From the NCBI GenBank assembly GCA_951804985.1, contig OX638131.1, forward strand, positions 58,186,351 to 58,250,350: a stretch of 64,000 bases of DNA. The letters are read 5' to 3'. The position numbers and the translations under genes are program-made. Every line of letters begins with the position of its first letter. Positions within the stretch are counted from its first letter, which is position 1. Of this stretch, positions 32,637 to 43,215 are shown in pieces. The notes under the pieces were generated by a model, which was given only the letters and a program-made list of their open reading frames with translations, searched no databases and had not been told where the DNA came from. The DNA comes from Dryomyza anilis (Eukaryota; Arthropoda; Insecta; Diptera; Dryomyzidae).

Positions 32637-33799
32637 GTGGTTTTTTTGTATTGTCATTATAAAATTATATTTAAAAATGTTTCGCCATTACTGGACACAA
32701 ATGAGAGAAATAAAAAATTGGATAATTTTCGAAAACGTTGTATGTTAAGAGATTCGTCGAACCCTCGTCTCTTTCAACAAAAAGTAAGAAATTCATATTT
32801 TTGTTTTACTCAACGTTTTCGCTTGTCCAAGGAGGCATTTCAATATGTATTGGAAAACATAAACCTAAACTACGGGACTCGCTCTACTTATATTCCTCGA
32901 ATATTGAGGCTGGGCGCGACCTTAGAAGTTCTCGGTGAAGGTGGATACCAGTGGTTGACGGGAAACGATTGCGGTATGTCTGTTGCTCAAAGTACACTTT
33001 CCACTATTGTTTATGAAATTGTAATGGTGATGGAACAGCAGATTTGTCCCTTGTGCATTAAATGAATGGTCGGAAATGATAACAGAAATACCGAAACAAA
33101 GCAGTGGTTTTACCAAAAGTATGGAATTCCAGGAGGTAAGAGGGATATACTATGCAGTTTAACCATATAAAGAAATTGATACCGTCCGTAGTTATTGATT
33201 GCATCGACGGTACGCACCTATACTTCCAAAGACCATGAGTAAATGAAGACATATATTTCAATGGAAAGGGAAAACATAGCATTAATCCGATGATTGTAAG
33301 TATTATTTGAATGAGTGTCCATGAATACAACATATATGATATTTTGGGTTTGTAACCACAAAATGTAAATAATGGCAATAAATCCGAGATACACTGTCTC
33401 TTTTCACGATTCATTGGTATGGAAACATTCCAATGACACATTTTTTTGAAAGTAAATTTAACGAAAGTGGACACATTTCTTGGCTTCTAGGTAACATTTG
33501 TTATTTTATTTATTATTTATTATCAATTGATAATTTAAATCTTTATTTTTCATTTAAATATGTGTAATTATATTAAAATTTGTAAATATTATTATAGGCG
33601 ATAGTTATTGTACAAAATATACACAAATGTTAACCCTCTTTTAATTGTTTCACGCTGATTTTAGATGACAGTGGATATCCTCTTGAACCATGGCTGCTTA
33701 CACCATATCGTGCTTCCAATGATCCGCACAAGACAAATTTTAACGCCGTTCACGCAAGGGCAAGAAACATTGTTGAAAGATGTATTGGTGTTTATAAAG
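32637..33799 (+). pseudogene. Harbinger nuclease (HARBI1-type transposase), four exons
   Basis: Exon 1 (from 32637) carries FRLSKEAFQYVLENI, RILRLGATLEVLGEGGYQW, LTGNDCGMSVAQSTLSTIV. After a frameshift near 33070 it reaches KQWFYQKYGIPG and the donor GTAAGA (33136). Exon 2 (33192-33295) has VIDCIDGTHLYFQRP (first catalytic Asp), a stop, then KGKHSINPMI and donor GTAAGT (33296). Exon 3 (about 33340-33490) has MAINPRY and FHDSLVW (second Asp). Exon 4 (33665-33799) has DSGYPLEPWLLTPYRAS and ARNIVERCIGVYK (third catalytic Glu). The 56-base intron 33136-33191 is canonical. DDE residues are present but stops prevent expression. Confidence 0.82.
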
Positions 33800-34159
33800 G
33801 TATACACACTACTAACAATTTTAATTCTTTAAAATAATTTGTTAAATTATTTATGACGTTGGCGAATAATAATGGATGAAAGGAGTAGATACGACCCCAA
33901 AAAAATGCTATTTTTGCAAATATTTGTGCTCATAATTGGTTAAAACAAATTGCAACAAGAATAAGAGACGATATAAAACAATCACTTTTGTCTTAAAATA
34001 ATATAATATAAAAACAATGAACAATTAAAAAATTGTAAATCTTCATTAACAATTAAGAAATTATAATACATTTTATTTGCATATACAAAAACATCAACAG
34101 ATTCATTTACAAGAAAATAAAAAAAAAATGTATATTATATAGTTTTTATTTTTGGTAAA

Positions 34160-35505
34160 GTTGTTTCAGTGTGATTTCATTCCTTTCTTTTAGCATTGCT
34201 AAAACGTTTGCATTGAAATCCAATTGAATTTGGTTTTGTTCCTTGAAACTGTCGGTCCATTTCAATTTGGTTTCTTAATAGTTCGTTGGTTTTATTCTCT
34301 TTATAATTCATCTTTTTGGTGTGCTTGATAGAGTTGAAATTCTAAAATAAAGTAAGCATTACATATTGCACGTTAAATAACACTATACATTAGCAGTGAA
34401 GACCATATAATAGGGTTTAAAAATTTATCTTTGGATATCTTTAAGATATATCGACCAATAACTTTTTAAAAAGCTTTCAAAAAGGTGGGTACATATAAAT
34501 ATCTCGCGTTGTAAATAATTGATATGTTCAAGTGTTATATCAGATGAAAGATAATTAAACATCCACTAAACATTTCTCACAACATTTTTAAATTAAATAA
34601 GAACTCAATAGGAGAACTCAACAGGAGAACTTGAAAATAGTATTTTATATTATTATGCATATATTATTATGCATATATTCTGTTGGTCATTCCTCATAAT
34701 ACAAAAACAGTGTAATTTTGTGCGCAAACTTTTTCTCATTTTGTTGTGTAGTGAAATTTAATAAAATGAATTTTACTTTACTGGAAGGGTGACAAAAAAA
34801 TTACCACGTCTTTGAAATGGTTAGAAAAGTACGGCATTGAAACACCTGTAATATTTAAATCGACCGTAGGAGCGTGCGACAAAAATGTAGTTTTAAAGTT
34901 AAATGTTTACTTGTTTGCCTGTAGAAGCGATTGCAAGTTCTTCGATTGGCTCTGGTTCATTGTCAACGTATTCCACAGAAAATGTTTCCAAATATGCATC
35001 TTCTATATCGTGTGGTACCCAAATTCCAGGCGCACCAAAAGAATTGCAGTCGCTTCCAGCGACTACTTCTTGTAGGGAAGCCAACTGCATAGCCTTATCC
35101 TCCAGCTCTGTAACAGGAACCTGTTCGGAGAGTCCTCCGTCTGTCTTTTTCAACGACATCAAATTGTCGCTTCATTTTTTTTTTGCTCGGTATTTAAAAT
35201 CAGTCCATGCCTTAAAGTCATAATGAATATTAACTTTTAATATATGAATTTTCTACTAACTTTTCTCCATCCTAACACAGACTTGTTAGGAAGCCCAGTT
35301 GCGTTTAATTTTTCCGTTAAGGCGATCCAAAGATTATTCACGGTCTGCCTTTCCTGTACGGTCTTGGAGACATAGTTCTTTCTCAATTCCTTGTTCTCTT
35401 CCATAAAATTGACCATCAGATCCAATTGTTGCGGTGTAATCCACCTTAATAAAATGAATTTGTTTTATTAATAAATTTAAAAAAAAATATGTTAATTACT
35501 TACAT
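34160..35505 (-). pseudogene. Harbinger Myb/SANT-like DNA-binding protein, multi-exon
   Basis: On the minus strand a donor GTAAGT lies at 35503. The next exon (35446-35260) reads WITPQQLDLMVNFMEENK, TVNNLWIALTEKLNA and LGWRK, a Myb/SANT-like trihelix of the kind paired with Harbinger nucleases. Donor GTTAGT, acceptor TTTAAG, then an exon (about 35214-34899) starts AWTDFKYRAKKK and continues with an acidic segment (PHDIEDAYLETFSVEYVDNE). A last exon after acceptor TTTTAG near 34343 encodes a coiled-coil-like stretch (NELLRNQIEMDRQFQ) with a frameshift. The partner would bind the transposon ends and bring the nuclease to DNA. Confidence 0.72.
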
Positions 35506-35717
35506 TTTCAATTGCTAATTTCAAAATTACAGATATAAACAACTTTTCTTTTTGACAGAAATGTCTCTATTTTCATGTTACAGTTGCTTTATAACTTTTT
35601 GAAACAGAAATGATCAACGACACGACAGTGTGTGTGTTTCGGGAATCAACGCACAAACGATAGCGTTTTAGACTATCGTTTTAACGATGATCGTTTTAAA
35701 GTTACGTGATGAGAGCC

Positions 35718-37827
35718 GAGTTGCGAGTTGCGTTGAAACTTAAAATGTTTAATTTTATAAATAATGCCCGATTTATATTGTATCTTCTGTGAGATACACC
35801 GTATCAACTAGGGTGGCATTCTTTATAAAATCGCTATAATATATAAATGAAACAGAAATATGTTAAAAAAAGACAAATATAAATATACTATAATGTGTTT
35901 GACGGAAAACAAAATAATCAAAATCATCAGCGGAATTTCAAAAACTGAAATGTGTATCTTGGTAGGGCAGTGACTGGACTTAGGCCCACCATGGCAAGAA
36001 TATTGCGGTGCAGGCACTGAAGACAACATTCAATAATTTAAATCACTACAGATAACAACAGATAAATATGCAGCATATGCACTTTATTTGCTGATGCCGC
36101 TGAAAGACATTAAAACTTAACTCGGGGATTGGATGAATTCAATAGGTAAATGGAATCTGAAAACACCAAGAAAGCATGGTCAGAGTTCTGATTTTATGAG
36201 TGAAATAGCATCATGGAAGAAGCTATTTAAAATCAATCCCAAATGATCAAGTAATGCAATAACAGTTACGAAAAAAAAACGTTTATTTTTTTTAACGCGA
36301 ACATCATGATAATGTGCACTAATATCGGTGCCGTGACAGAACCCCCACGGACATAATTCCCATTTCGAAAATGGGTATTATTTCCGAAAAATGTTCGGAC
36401 TTAATCCCCATTTTTTCGGAATTCGAAAATAGGGATTATGACCGCTCCTCAAGCGGTCATAAGCCCCAGAAAATAAGGTGGCATTAACCCCATAATAATA
36501 GTTTATGTTTTATCGAAATATGTGTTTAATGTATTTATTGAAGTATGTGCTAACGACCAACATATGGCGTTTGGAATGAGCGACAGTAGAAACAATGAAA
36601 TGTTTTCTATAACGACGGTTATGAAAAATAATAATCGATATACGCTCTGTTTTATCCCCGAGGGCTACTTTGATATCAATGTTAATCCGAAATGTTAAAA
36701 TTGTAAATAATATATATTTTTGAATTTTTTTAGGCTTTTTTTTGCAATACTTCAATACAGATTGTCAACACTGATCGCTGAATATACAAACAACAAACAT
36801 ATGCGAATATAACAAGGCAGCATCCAAGCTCGTGATCTTTTTATTCGAGAACTTATTTTTGCACAAGCTGTACTATGTTTCTAGCAGTGTTTTGCTGCTG
36901 TGTTGAGTCTAGCTGTTGCCATGCGATATATACAGGGTGACACGAAAACTTCAATGTGCCTTTATTGTTGATTACGTATACGTATATGTATATTATATGT
37001 GCATAATGACGTACCTGTTTTAAAAATCATGTGATATACGTAAAAATTTTGCTAAAATTAATCATAATATCCAGCAAAGAATAATAAAATCATAATGATT
37101 TAGTATTTATGTATGATTATAGCAGGGAAAAGAAATCTTTGGATTTTTAATTCCCTTTTATTGTTATTATACTTGACCACATTAGTATATATTTGCAAAC
37201 CACTTTTCCCACATTTTTTGACCACCTTATTGAAAGCTCGGTAAAAATGTTATTGGTTAATATCTCATAAAATGATCTATAGAAAATTTTATAACCCACA
37301 TTTTAGAATGTTGCAGGTCATTTCCCATAATATGCTTGAACATTTGTTGGTATATTTGGAATTTTTATTTAAGAATTATGTCAATCGATAGGCTTTTTAA
37401 AAACAAACATTTAATGCCTTTACAAAAATATTTTATCTTGTACATATAAAAAGTTATTCCAAAAAAACAATATCAATTATATCATTATACACAACATTTC
37501 AAAAAAACCACAGATGGGAAGATTCCAACAGATGATCTTACAATGATCTTACACTTTGCAAGCCTGTACATTGAGTAGATCAACTCATTCTCTTTGTCAT
37601 TGAACAAATGTGAGTTGACGAAAAGTGAGAGTTTGCTTGTTATGATGATGGAGAGATGAAACGCAAAACTCTCTTGTGAGTAGCAAAATCTCTACTCACA
37701 AAATTTGACTCTCTTATGAGTTGTGAGTTTGCGTATATTTTTTGGCTACTCACTCATGAGGTTAGTAGCAACGAGGATAAAATATTTTGCAAAACTCATG
37801 AATTTGAGTGAGCGTGAGTGAGGATTT
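35718..37827. other. Unidentified inserted DNA inside copia 2
   Basis: Copia protease stops matching at about 37828, so this stretch is not copia. GTGGCATT occurs near both 35813 and 36479. At 36064-36246 a plus-strand frame, broken by one stop, reads YAAYALYLLMPLKDIKT and SDFMSEIASWKKLFKI and looks protein-like but is not recognised. A palindrome cluster follows at 36359-36462. At 37560-37830 the words GAGTAG, ACTCAC and GAGTTGTGAGT alternate on both strands, as in a decayed TIR. No known transposase was found. Confidence 0.45.
36359..36462. repeat. Cluster of three palindromes
   Basis: CCCATTT-CG-AAATGGG type hairpin at 36359-36375; AATCCCCATTTT...AAAATAGGGATT with central GGAATTC at 36402-36436; and TTATGACCGCT-CCTCA-AGCGGTCATAA at 36436-36462 (11-base perfect stem). 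Adjacent repeats share the words CATAATCCC and TTAATCCCC. The function is unknown; transposon ends are one possibility. Confidence 0.65.
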
Positions 37828-38570
37828 CCGAACTCTGTATTAAATTACATTTTAAATCAGGGTCATAAAAAATATTATAAAATTTGATCTTCTTTTTCTG
37901 ACAGTCAATTTCAATATTAAGTTCAACTGTGACAATGCCTTGAACTACAAGTTCCTTTTTATCTGATAAACAGACTGTTTCCCTGTACTTCTTATCTAAA
38001 GATACGAAACGTGCCAACATGCTGCACATGTGCGATGTAGCTCCACTGTCTATGCACCAGCTGTCGAAATTTGCTGACTCCGACATATTTACAGACTGGA
38101 CAATATCAATACAGCAAATATCTACAGTCGCAGTAAAACCTTTTTTGCGTTACCATGCCAATTTTCTTTTCAAAATTCCTGTTAACCTTCATAGCGCTAT
38201 CTTCTGTTGTACTTTCCCCTTGCTTCTCACCAATCTTGATCGGAATGTCGTCAGTCCCGGAAATTCATTTGCAGTATCTACAGCAGCTTTAATAGCATTA
38301 AATTTACTCGGTAATGCATCCAGCAGCAATATTACTAGAAAGTCTTCGTCCAACTGAACATTCATCTCGAACAGACATGAAATGCGTTTGTCGAATTCGA
38401 TTCAAAATTGCGAAATAGTCTGACTATCGTTCATTTTTAAATTTAGCAACTTATGGTATGATTCAACTTTGCGCCTTGTGGACTTACGGTTGTATGTTGT
38501 ATAATCCCGTTCGATCCATTAAAAAGAGGGAACTCTCCAGTGTAGGTCGTCATCTTATTTCATATTCAAT
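37828..38570 (-). pseudogene. Copia 2 gag end and protease
   Basis: Gag-like frames at about 38460-38205 read LLNLKMNDSQTISQF, a stop, then NVQLDEDFLVILLLDALPS and KFNAIKAAVDTANEF, matching the helical capsid region of copia. The protease (38086-37828) reads SWCIDSGATSHMCS with intact DSG, then SDKKELVVQGIVTVEL and FYDPDLKCNLIQ, where copia homology stops. The protease triplet is intact, in contrast to copia 1, but the polyprotein is broken on both sides. Confidence 0.8.
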
Positions 38571-38620
38571 TTACCAATTTTAAACTTTTAAATGGTCAGC
38601 CTTGTTTCCTTCAAATTAGG

Positions 38621-38640
38621 GTCCTGAGCCTATAACCTAT
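38621..38640 (-). promoter_or_regulatory. Copia 2 primer-binding site
   Basis: The minus strand reads ATAGGTTATAGGCTCAGGAC immediately inside the LTR, a slightly changed version of the copia GGTTATGGGCC site in element 1. It fits priming by an initiator tRNA-Met fragment. Confidence 0.7.
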
Positions 38641-38822
38641 TGTAATATAGGTTATGGGCCCAATAAAACCAAAGCAATTGAATTTAAATACAAAAGATGT
38701 TCTTTATTGAAAAACAGAAACGATTAGAATAATAAAATATTTTCTCAAGTTATGTAAAAATCAAAGATAAATTATGAAAGTTGTAGTATTTCAAAATATT
38801 TATCAAAGTGTTTATAACAACA
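38641..38822 (-). repeat. 5' LTR of copia 2
   Basis: Matches 27543-27727 with scattered differences; starts TGTTGTTATAAACAC on the minus strand and ends TTACA next to the PBS. A second PBS-like word, AGGTTATGGGCCC, lies just inside its end at 38648, possibly a duplicated junction. Confidence 0.87.
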
Positions 38823-38871
38823 AAAATATTCGAGATTATTTTTTGATTTCATCCAAAATACAGTACGACAA

Positions 38872-39310
38872 ATATCTATATAAATAAAAGAACAAGTCCT
38901 GATTGACAGATTCATCAACGACCAGCGCGCACCAGCGCTCACTAAGGTACAAAAATTCGCGCGGCAAACCTGAACTTTTAACTGAAAACATCTTGATACT
39001 TAAGATAGCCACAGTCATGAAATTTGGCCCACTGATGTGACACCTCCCATATAACCAAAACATTAAACTTGATATAACTCCTGACATCCTAAAAATCGAA
39101 TCAAATCTTCATATTTAAAACTCCAATCGTCACGTAGGATGTGGGCGGGATTAGACAACAGGGCGGGACACATCCCTTATAACCAAAACATTAGAATTGT
39201 TATAATACTGACCTACTAAGAGCTGGGTGAAGAGTTGTAAAAATCAAAACAAAGGATCATATTCAACATTGTAACCTTCACCGAATGTGAGCGGGATTGA
39301 ACAAAGGAGT
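38872..39310 (+). repeat. Helitron-like or related decayed repeat fragment
   Basis: Starts TATCTATATAAATAAAAGAA, then CCTGATTGACAGATTCATCA, CAGCGCGCACC and ATGAAATTTGGCCC, an order of words often seen at the 5' part of non-coding Helitron-like repeats in insects (recalled, not checked). GGCGGGATT and ACATCCCTTATAACCAAAAC recur further on. No gene; end undefined. Confidence 0.3.
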
Positions 39311-39424
39311 ATTCTAAATGTAAAAAAATTACAATGGTATATTTATTCGATTACTACCCCTTTCTATAAGAATAGATAGTAATGAAGCTAATGATAATAT
39401 ATAAGTTTTTACTTTTTTTGCACG

Positions 39425-39692
39425 CTTGTGACGAAATTATATTCTCCGACGAAAAACTTTGTGTATTAAAGGCTCCAAACCACACATAAAATGTCCGATT
39501 GTGGACAAGAACATTTGTTGCAAGGGCATCGCAAATAATAAGATTCATATACAGAAATAAAAATTCGCCTTCAGTTATGGTAGAGGACGCCATATTTAGG
39601 AAGCAAAAGTATTATATGGAAGAAGTTTTGCAGGAATATCTGAAGCTCAGCATCAACCAATGTACGGTGAAGATCATCTTGCTCCCAGCAAG
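39425..39692 (+). pseudogene. Mariner-type transposase, 5' part of a split copy
   Basis: The frame reads EIIFSDEKLCVLKAPNHT (SDEK holds a catalytic Asp), a stop, then LWTRTFVARASQIIRFIYR, SPSVMVEDAIFRKQ, and YYMEEVLQEYLKLSIN followed in a shifted frame by YGEDHLAPSKK. This is the central part of a mariner/Tc transposase with an internal deletion after the MVWGAI-like segment. The rest follows at 42428-42665, after the LINE. Confidence 0.72.
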
Positions 39693-39839
39693 AAGGGTAA
39701 CCCGCTTGATTTTAACTGGTGTGAGGTAAATTGGCGTTGGGCTTGTGATCCGCCATATAAAAAAGCTGATTCAACGAAAACAGAAAAAATGCCTCGGATA
39801 CCGACCCGAAAACACGATGACAACCTACGCAAACGTTAA

Positions 39840-40480
39840 AGGACAATGATTTACGGATATGCACCTGGAATGTCCGAACCCTTATAGGGAAGGTGCCACT
39901 ATCCAGCTGGTTGATGTCCTCGAAAGATACAAGGCTGACATCACCGCAATCCAGGAAATGCGATGGACAAGACAGGGCTGCTCTAATAGGGCATCCTGTG
40001 ACATTTACTACAGCTGCCATGCGGAGAGGAAGCATGAATTTGGTTGTGGATTTGTAGTCGGCAAGAGACTCCGACTAGCAACAATCCGCATCAAGGATAA
40101 ATACTCCTACATCAGCCTAATTTGTGCGCACGCTCCGCACGATACCCTCAAGGTGGACCATGAGGGTATCTTTGGTTCAACGGTTGGACAATTCAGCCTC
40201 CACAACAACACCTCCGACAATGGAATGAGGCTGATCGATTTCGCCGCAGCACGAAATATGGTAATTAGTAGAACTAGATTCCAGCATCTCAATATTCACA
40301 AGGCCACGGCGGTCACCCGATCAGAACACGCGCAACCAATTTGATCATGTTGTGATTGAAGGAAGGCACGCTTCTAATGTGCTGGATGTACGCTCGATTC
40401 GCAATGCCAAGATCGACTCGGATCACTTCCTTGTAGCAGCCAAGGTTCGCACACGCTTATGCGCTGCGAAAAAAGCAGGG
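39840..40480 (+). pseudogene. LINE 2 endonuclease
   Basis: Readable parts: CTWNVRTL-like start (39864), REGATIQLVDVLERYKADI, TAIQEMRWTRQG (catalytic Glu), FGCGFVVGKRLR, YSYISLICAHAPHD, then a deletion, GIFGSTVGQFSLHNNTSDNG, RLIDFAAARNMVISRTRFQH, and after a shift NQFDHVVIEGRHASNVLDV. About 50 residues between PHD and GIFG are missing, and at least two frameshifts occur. Confidence 0.78.
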
Positions 40481-41200
40481 AAATCCACGCAAAGAAAGCT
40501 AGACGTCAGTAAGCTGCACACACACTAGACCGAACAAGCCTATGCCGCTCGACTCTCACACCAGTTTGCCCAGGCACTCCCCCTCTCGATGATATATGCG
40601 CGCAGTAACCACACGTCTCCCGCTCAATGCGTACAGCTGCCGAAGAGGTGCTCGGATTCCAACGACCACTACTGAACAAGTGGTATGACGAAGAGTGTCG
40701 TGCAGCCACTGCAGAGAAAGACGCTGCAATAGAGCCACCCAGCAGTCGGTAGTTACGCGAGCCGCGAAGGAGCGATAAAGAGAGAAGAGGAAGGAGGAGA
40801 GACATCGTTTTAGGCGCAAGAAAAGAGAATTAGAAAGACGCGAGTGTAAAGATATTGAGATGCATGGCGACATCTTCTTTTAGAAGATAAGACGCCTGAC
40901 CGGAGGTTTAAAGACCGGACCCTCTTCCTGTCAGGACGATGACGGGAATATAGTAACAGATGTCCAGGGTACACTGAGATTATGGAGAGAGCACTTCTCC
41001 GATCTTCTAGCAGGCGATGATGACAACTACTCCGCCGATAGAGAAGACAGCTTAACACCCACAGTTGCTGACGACGGCGTTGACATACCGCCGCCTGACC
41101 GTGATGAGCCATCACAGCCATCAACAGGCTGAAAAACAACAAAGCCGCAGGATCGAATAGTCTGCCTGCCGAGTTCTTTAAGACGGGAGGCGATGAACTC
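40480..41200 (+). pseudogene. LINE 2 linker between endonuclease and reverse transcriptase
   Basis: Fragments such as AAEEVLGFQRPLLN, WYDEECRAATAEKDAA, an Arg/Glu-rich stretch (40760-40850) and VQGTLRLWREHFSDLLAG are recognisable in three frames. Long open frames on the minus strand across this GC-rich part are shadows. Frame changes occur about every 50-100 bases. Confidence 0.65.
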
Positions 41201-41209
41201 ATAACGAGC

Positions 41210-42060
41210 ATGCACCAGCTCATCAGCAGAATATGGTCAGAAGACAGCATGACTAGCGAATGGAATCTCAGTATACTCTGCCCAATCCTTAAGAAGGGGG
41301 ATCCCACGATACGCGCCAACCACCGTGAGATAAGTCTCCTCAATATCGCGTATAAGGTTCTAACGAGCGTATTATGTGAAAGACTGAAGCCCATCGTCAA
41401 CAGACTGATGGGATCTTATCAGTGCGGCATCAGATCTGGCAAGTTCACCATAGAACCGATTTTCACATTGCGCCAAATCCTAGAAAAGACCAAAGAGAGG
41501 CAGATCTACACCCACTACCTTTTCGTCTACTCCAAAGCTGCCTTTGACAGTCCGATAAGAAATCGCCTATACGCCACCATGTGTGAGTTCGGTATACCTG
41601 CAAAAATTATAATGCTTTGCAGGATAACCCGGAGCGAAACACGTTTCTCAGTGAGAATTGGGAACAACCTCACCGATACGTTTCTGACAACGAGGTTGCT
41701 GACAAGGTGATTCCCTATCGTGTGACTTCTTCAACCTAATAATGGAGAAGATTGTAAGAGCTGCACAACTCCATCACAATGGCACTATCTTCAACAAGAG
41801 TTCCATGCTGCTCGGGACGCTGATGATATCGACATCATTGGGCAGAGCGTACGAGCAGTCAGTGGGTCGCGTTGAATGGGTCTTACGGTGAACGAGGACA
41901 GGACGAAGTACCTGGTGTCAACAAACAAAGAGTCCCGGCGTCTTGGACAACACGTCACTATTGACAACCACATCTTCGAAGTTGTGAAGGACTTCGTCTA
42001 CCTAGGTACCAGCATCAACAAGGAAAACAATGTCAGCCTGGAGATGTTACTTTGGGCTCA
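41210..42060 (+). pseudogene. LINE 2 reverse transcriptase
   Basis: An open frame of about 165 codons reads WNLSILCPILKKGDP, ISLLNIAYKVLTSVLCERL, SYQCGIRSGKFTIEPIFTLR, HYLFVYSKAAFDSPI (first Asp region), EFGIPAKIIMLCRI. After a shift, LSCDFFNL-like and near 41817 a DADDIDIIGQ stretch represent the YADD box with Tyr changed or lost by a deletion. Then GLTVNEDRTKYLVSTN, VTIDNHIFEVVKDFVYLGTS. The domain order is intact but the protein is broken. Confidence 0.8.
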
Positions 42061-42427
42061 GTAGGCAATTGAGGAGCAGAGCCCTCTCTCGACGGACAAA
42101 AATTACGCACTATCAGATGAAACGACGAGCTGTATGAAGTCTACGCCGACATTGACATAGTCAGGCGCATTAAGATCCAGCGCCTACGCTGGCTTGGACA
42201 TGTCGAGCGTATGGATGAAAGCGCTTTAGCAAAAAAGGTGTTCAATTCTGTACCCAGTGGTGGTCAACGTAGGAGAGGGCGTCCGAATCTCCGGAAGAGC
42301 GACCAAGTGCGAGACAACCTGACAACACTTGGAGGTCAAAACTGGCGCCAGCGCGTGCAATGCAGAAGCGACTGGCGAGGGGTAATTGCTGCGGCCGAAA
42401 CCCATCATGGGTTGTACCCAAGCACAA
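42060..42427 (+). pseudogene. LINE 2 C-terminal segment
   Basis: Frames here read RQLRSRALSRRTK, RIKIQRLRWLGHVERM, RRGRPNLRKSDQVRDNLTTL and NWRQRVQCRSDWRGVIAAAE, the standard end of this LINE type. It stops at HHGLYP, after which mariner resumes. The 3' untranslated end is absent or very short. Confidence 0.75.
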
Positions 42428-42665
42428 GAGGCCTCCCAGCTCCATGGATTGTAATCATCCCTTGGATTTTTTCATATGGGAATATTTGTTGCAGAAGCTC
42501 GAAGGACACAAATACAAAAATTTGAATGATTTCAAGACTGTTATTTTTGATGTATGAGATGAAGACCAGATGAGGTAGTTCGTGCCGCGTGTGAAATTTT
42601 TTCGATAACCTTAAGCCAGTTGAGGCCAAGAAAGAGGTAGCATGGAACAAATCTTAAAACTTTAT
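42428..42665 (+). pseudogene. Mariner-type transposase, 3' part
   Basis: Frame: PPSSMDCNHPLDFFIWEYLL, QKLEGHKYKNLNDFKTVIFD, a stop, then degraded RAACEIFS-like residues. PLDFFIW corresponds to the end of the catalytic domain in mariner (the PLD aspartate). With 39425-39692 it makes up one split transposase. Confidence 0.7.
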
Positions 42666-42764
42666 TATATACATTGTAGTTTTTTTTTTTTACATTTTGA
42701 GTATTCCTTTAATAAACAAGCTACTTTATTTTTGTATGAATACATGTTTGTCACACTGTAAATG

Positions 42765-43215
42765 GTTTTTTTAGGCTATGCTATGTGTGCATAATTTATA
42801 ATTTACTAATAAAACAATTTCTAAAAAGATAAGTCTGAAATATTATTTTTAAAAATTATAAAAATTTCGACAGTTCAAATTACTATAGTAAGAAAAAATC
42901 AACATTTTATATGTTTGGCAAACCATGAAACTGTAACGGTTAACTAATAATTAATAGTATTATAAATTATAATTTAAGTAAATGTTTTAAAGTTTAGTAA
43001 AAAATAAAATATAGTGATACATTTTTTTTTTTTTTGAAATTTAATTTAATATAAAATGGTCGTTCAAAGTTCAAAAATATCCTTTAAGCTCTTTGCGCAA
43101 CATCACAGGATCATTTTGTTTTTTAAAGGCTTGCTTTTAGTTTTAGAGGGCCTAGTTTCAGAAAATCGACGCGGAAATTTTTTATATAAATTTGAATCAA
43201 TCCATTGTACACAAA
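42765..43215 (-). repeat. Dispersed MITE-like repeat, copy 2 (inverse of 26320-26765)
   Basis: Read on the minus strand it is co-linear with the copy at 26320-26765 (GATTCAAATT, TTTCCGCGTCGATTTTCTGA, AATGATCCTGTGATGTTGCG, CTTACTATAGTAATTTGAAC, TTATGCACACATAGC). The segment 42940-43040 is more diverged. The plus-strand frame at 43056 is a by-product. Confidence 0.72.

Larger units (their letters stand above)
32428..35717. mobile_element. PIF/Harbinger DNA transposon with two convergent genes
   Basis: The ends are GGCTCTTATCACGT (32428-32441) and, inverted, GGCTCTCATCACGT (35717-35704), followed on both sides by ACGATAATCGTYTAAACGATA-like repeats (kept here to its core word ACGATA). Inside is a HARBI1-type nuclease gene on plus and a Myb/SANT-like gene on minus, the standard two-gene plan. 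A TWA target duplication is not evident (CAG and GAG flank it). It lies inside or beside the copia 2 integrase. Stops and frameshifts show it is decayed but largely complete. Confidence 0.85.
27543..38822 (-). mobile_element. Copia-type LTR retrotransposon 2, split by nested insertions
   Basis: The minus strand has 5' LTR (38822-38641), PBS (38640-38621), gag and protease (38570-37828), an integrase remnant (32370-32098), reverse transcriptase and RNase H remnants (28765-27770) and 3' LTR (27727-27543). Between them lie unidentified DNA (35718-37827), a PIF/Harbinger element (32428-35717) and a LINE (28769-32088). The core of integrase is missing. The flanking 5-mers ATTAT and AAAAT do not match, so the TSD is lost or the ends come from different events. 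Confidence 0.85.
39693..42427 (+). mobile_element. RTE-like LINE 2, decayed, inserted in the mariner
   Basis: The plus strand carries a 5' region (TGTGATCCGCCATATAAAAA near 39748), endonuclease, linker, reverse transcriptase and C-terminal part in one order, with many frameshifts and stops. The pieces belong to the LINE class whose products are often annotated as craniofacial development protein 2-like. Mariner sequence resumes at about 42428. Exact edges and TSD are not clear. Confidence 0.8.

Noticed and set aside
33058..33474. Minus-strand 138-residue frame
   Set aside because: Antisense to Harbinger exons 2 and 3, which carry the DDE motifs on the plus strand.
40506..41400. Minus-strand open frames of up to 196 codons
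   Set aside because: Antisense of the GC-rich RTE-like LINE; residues are Arg/Ser/Leu-rich with no domain.
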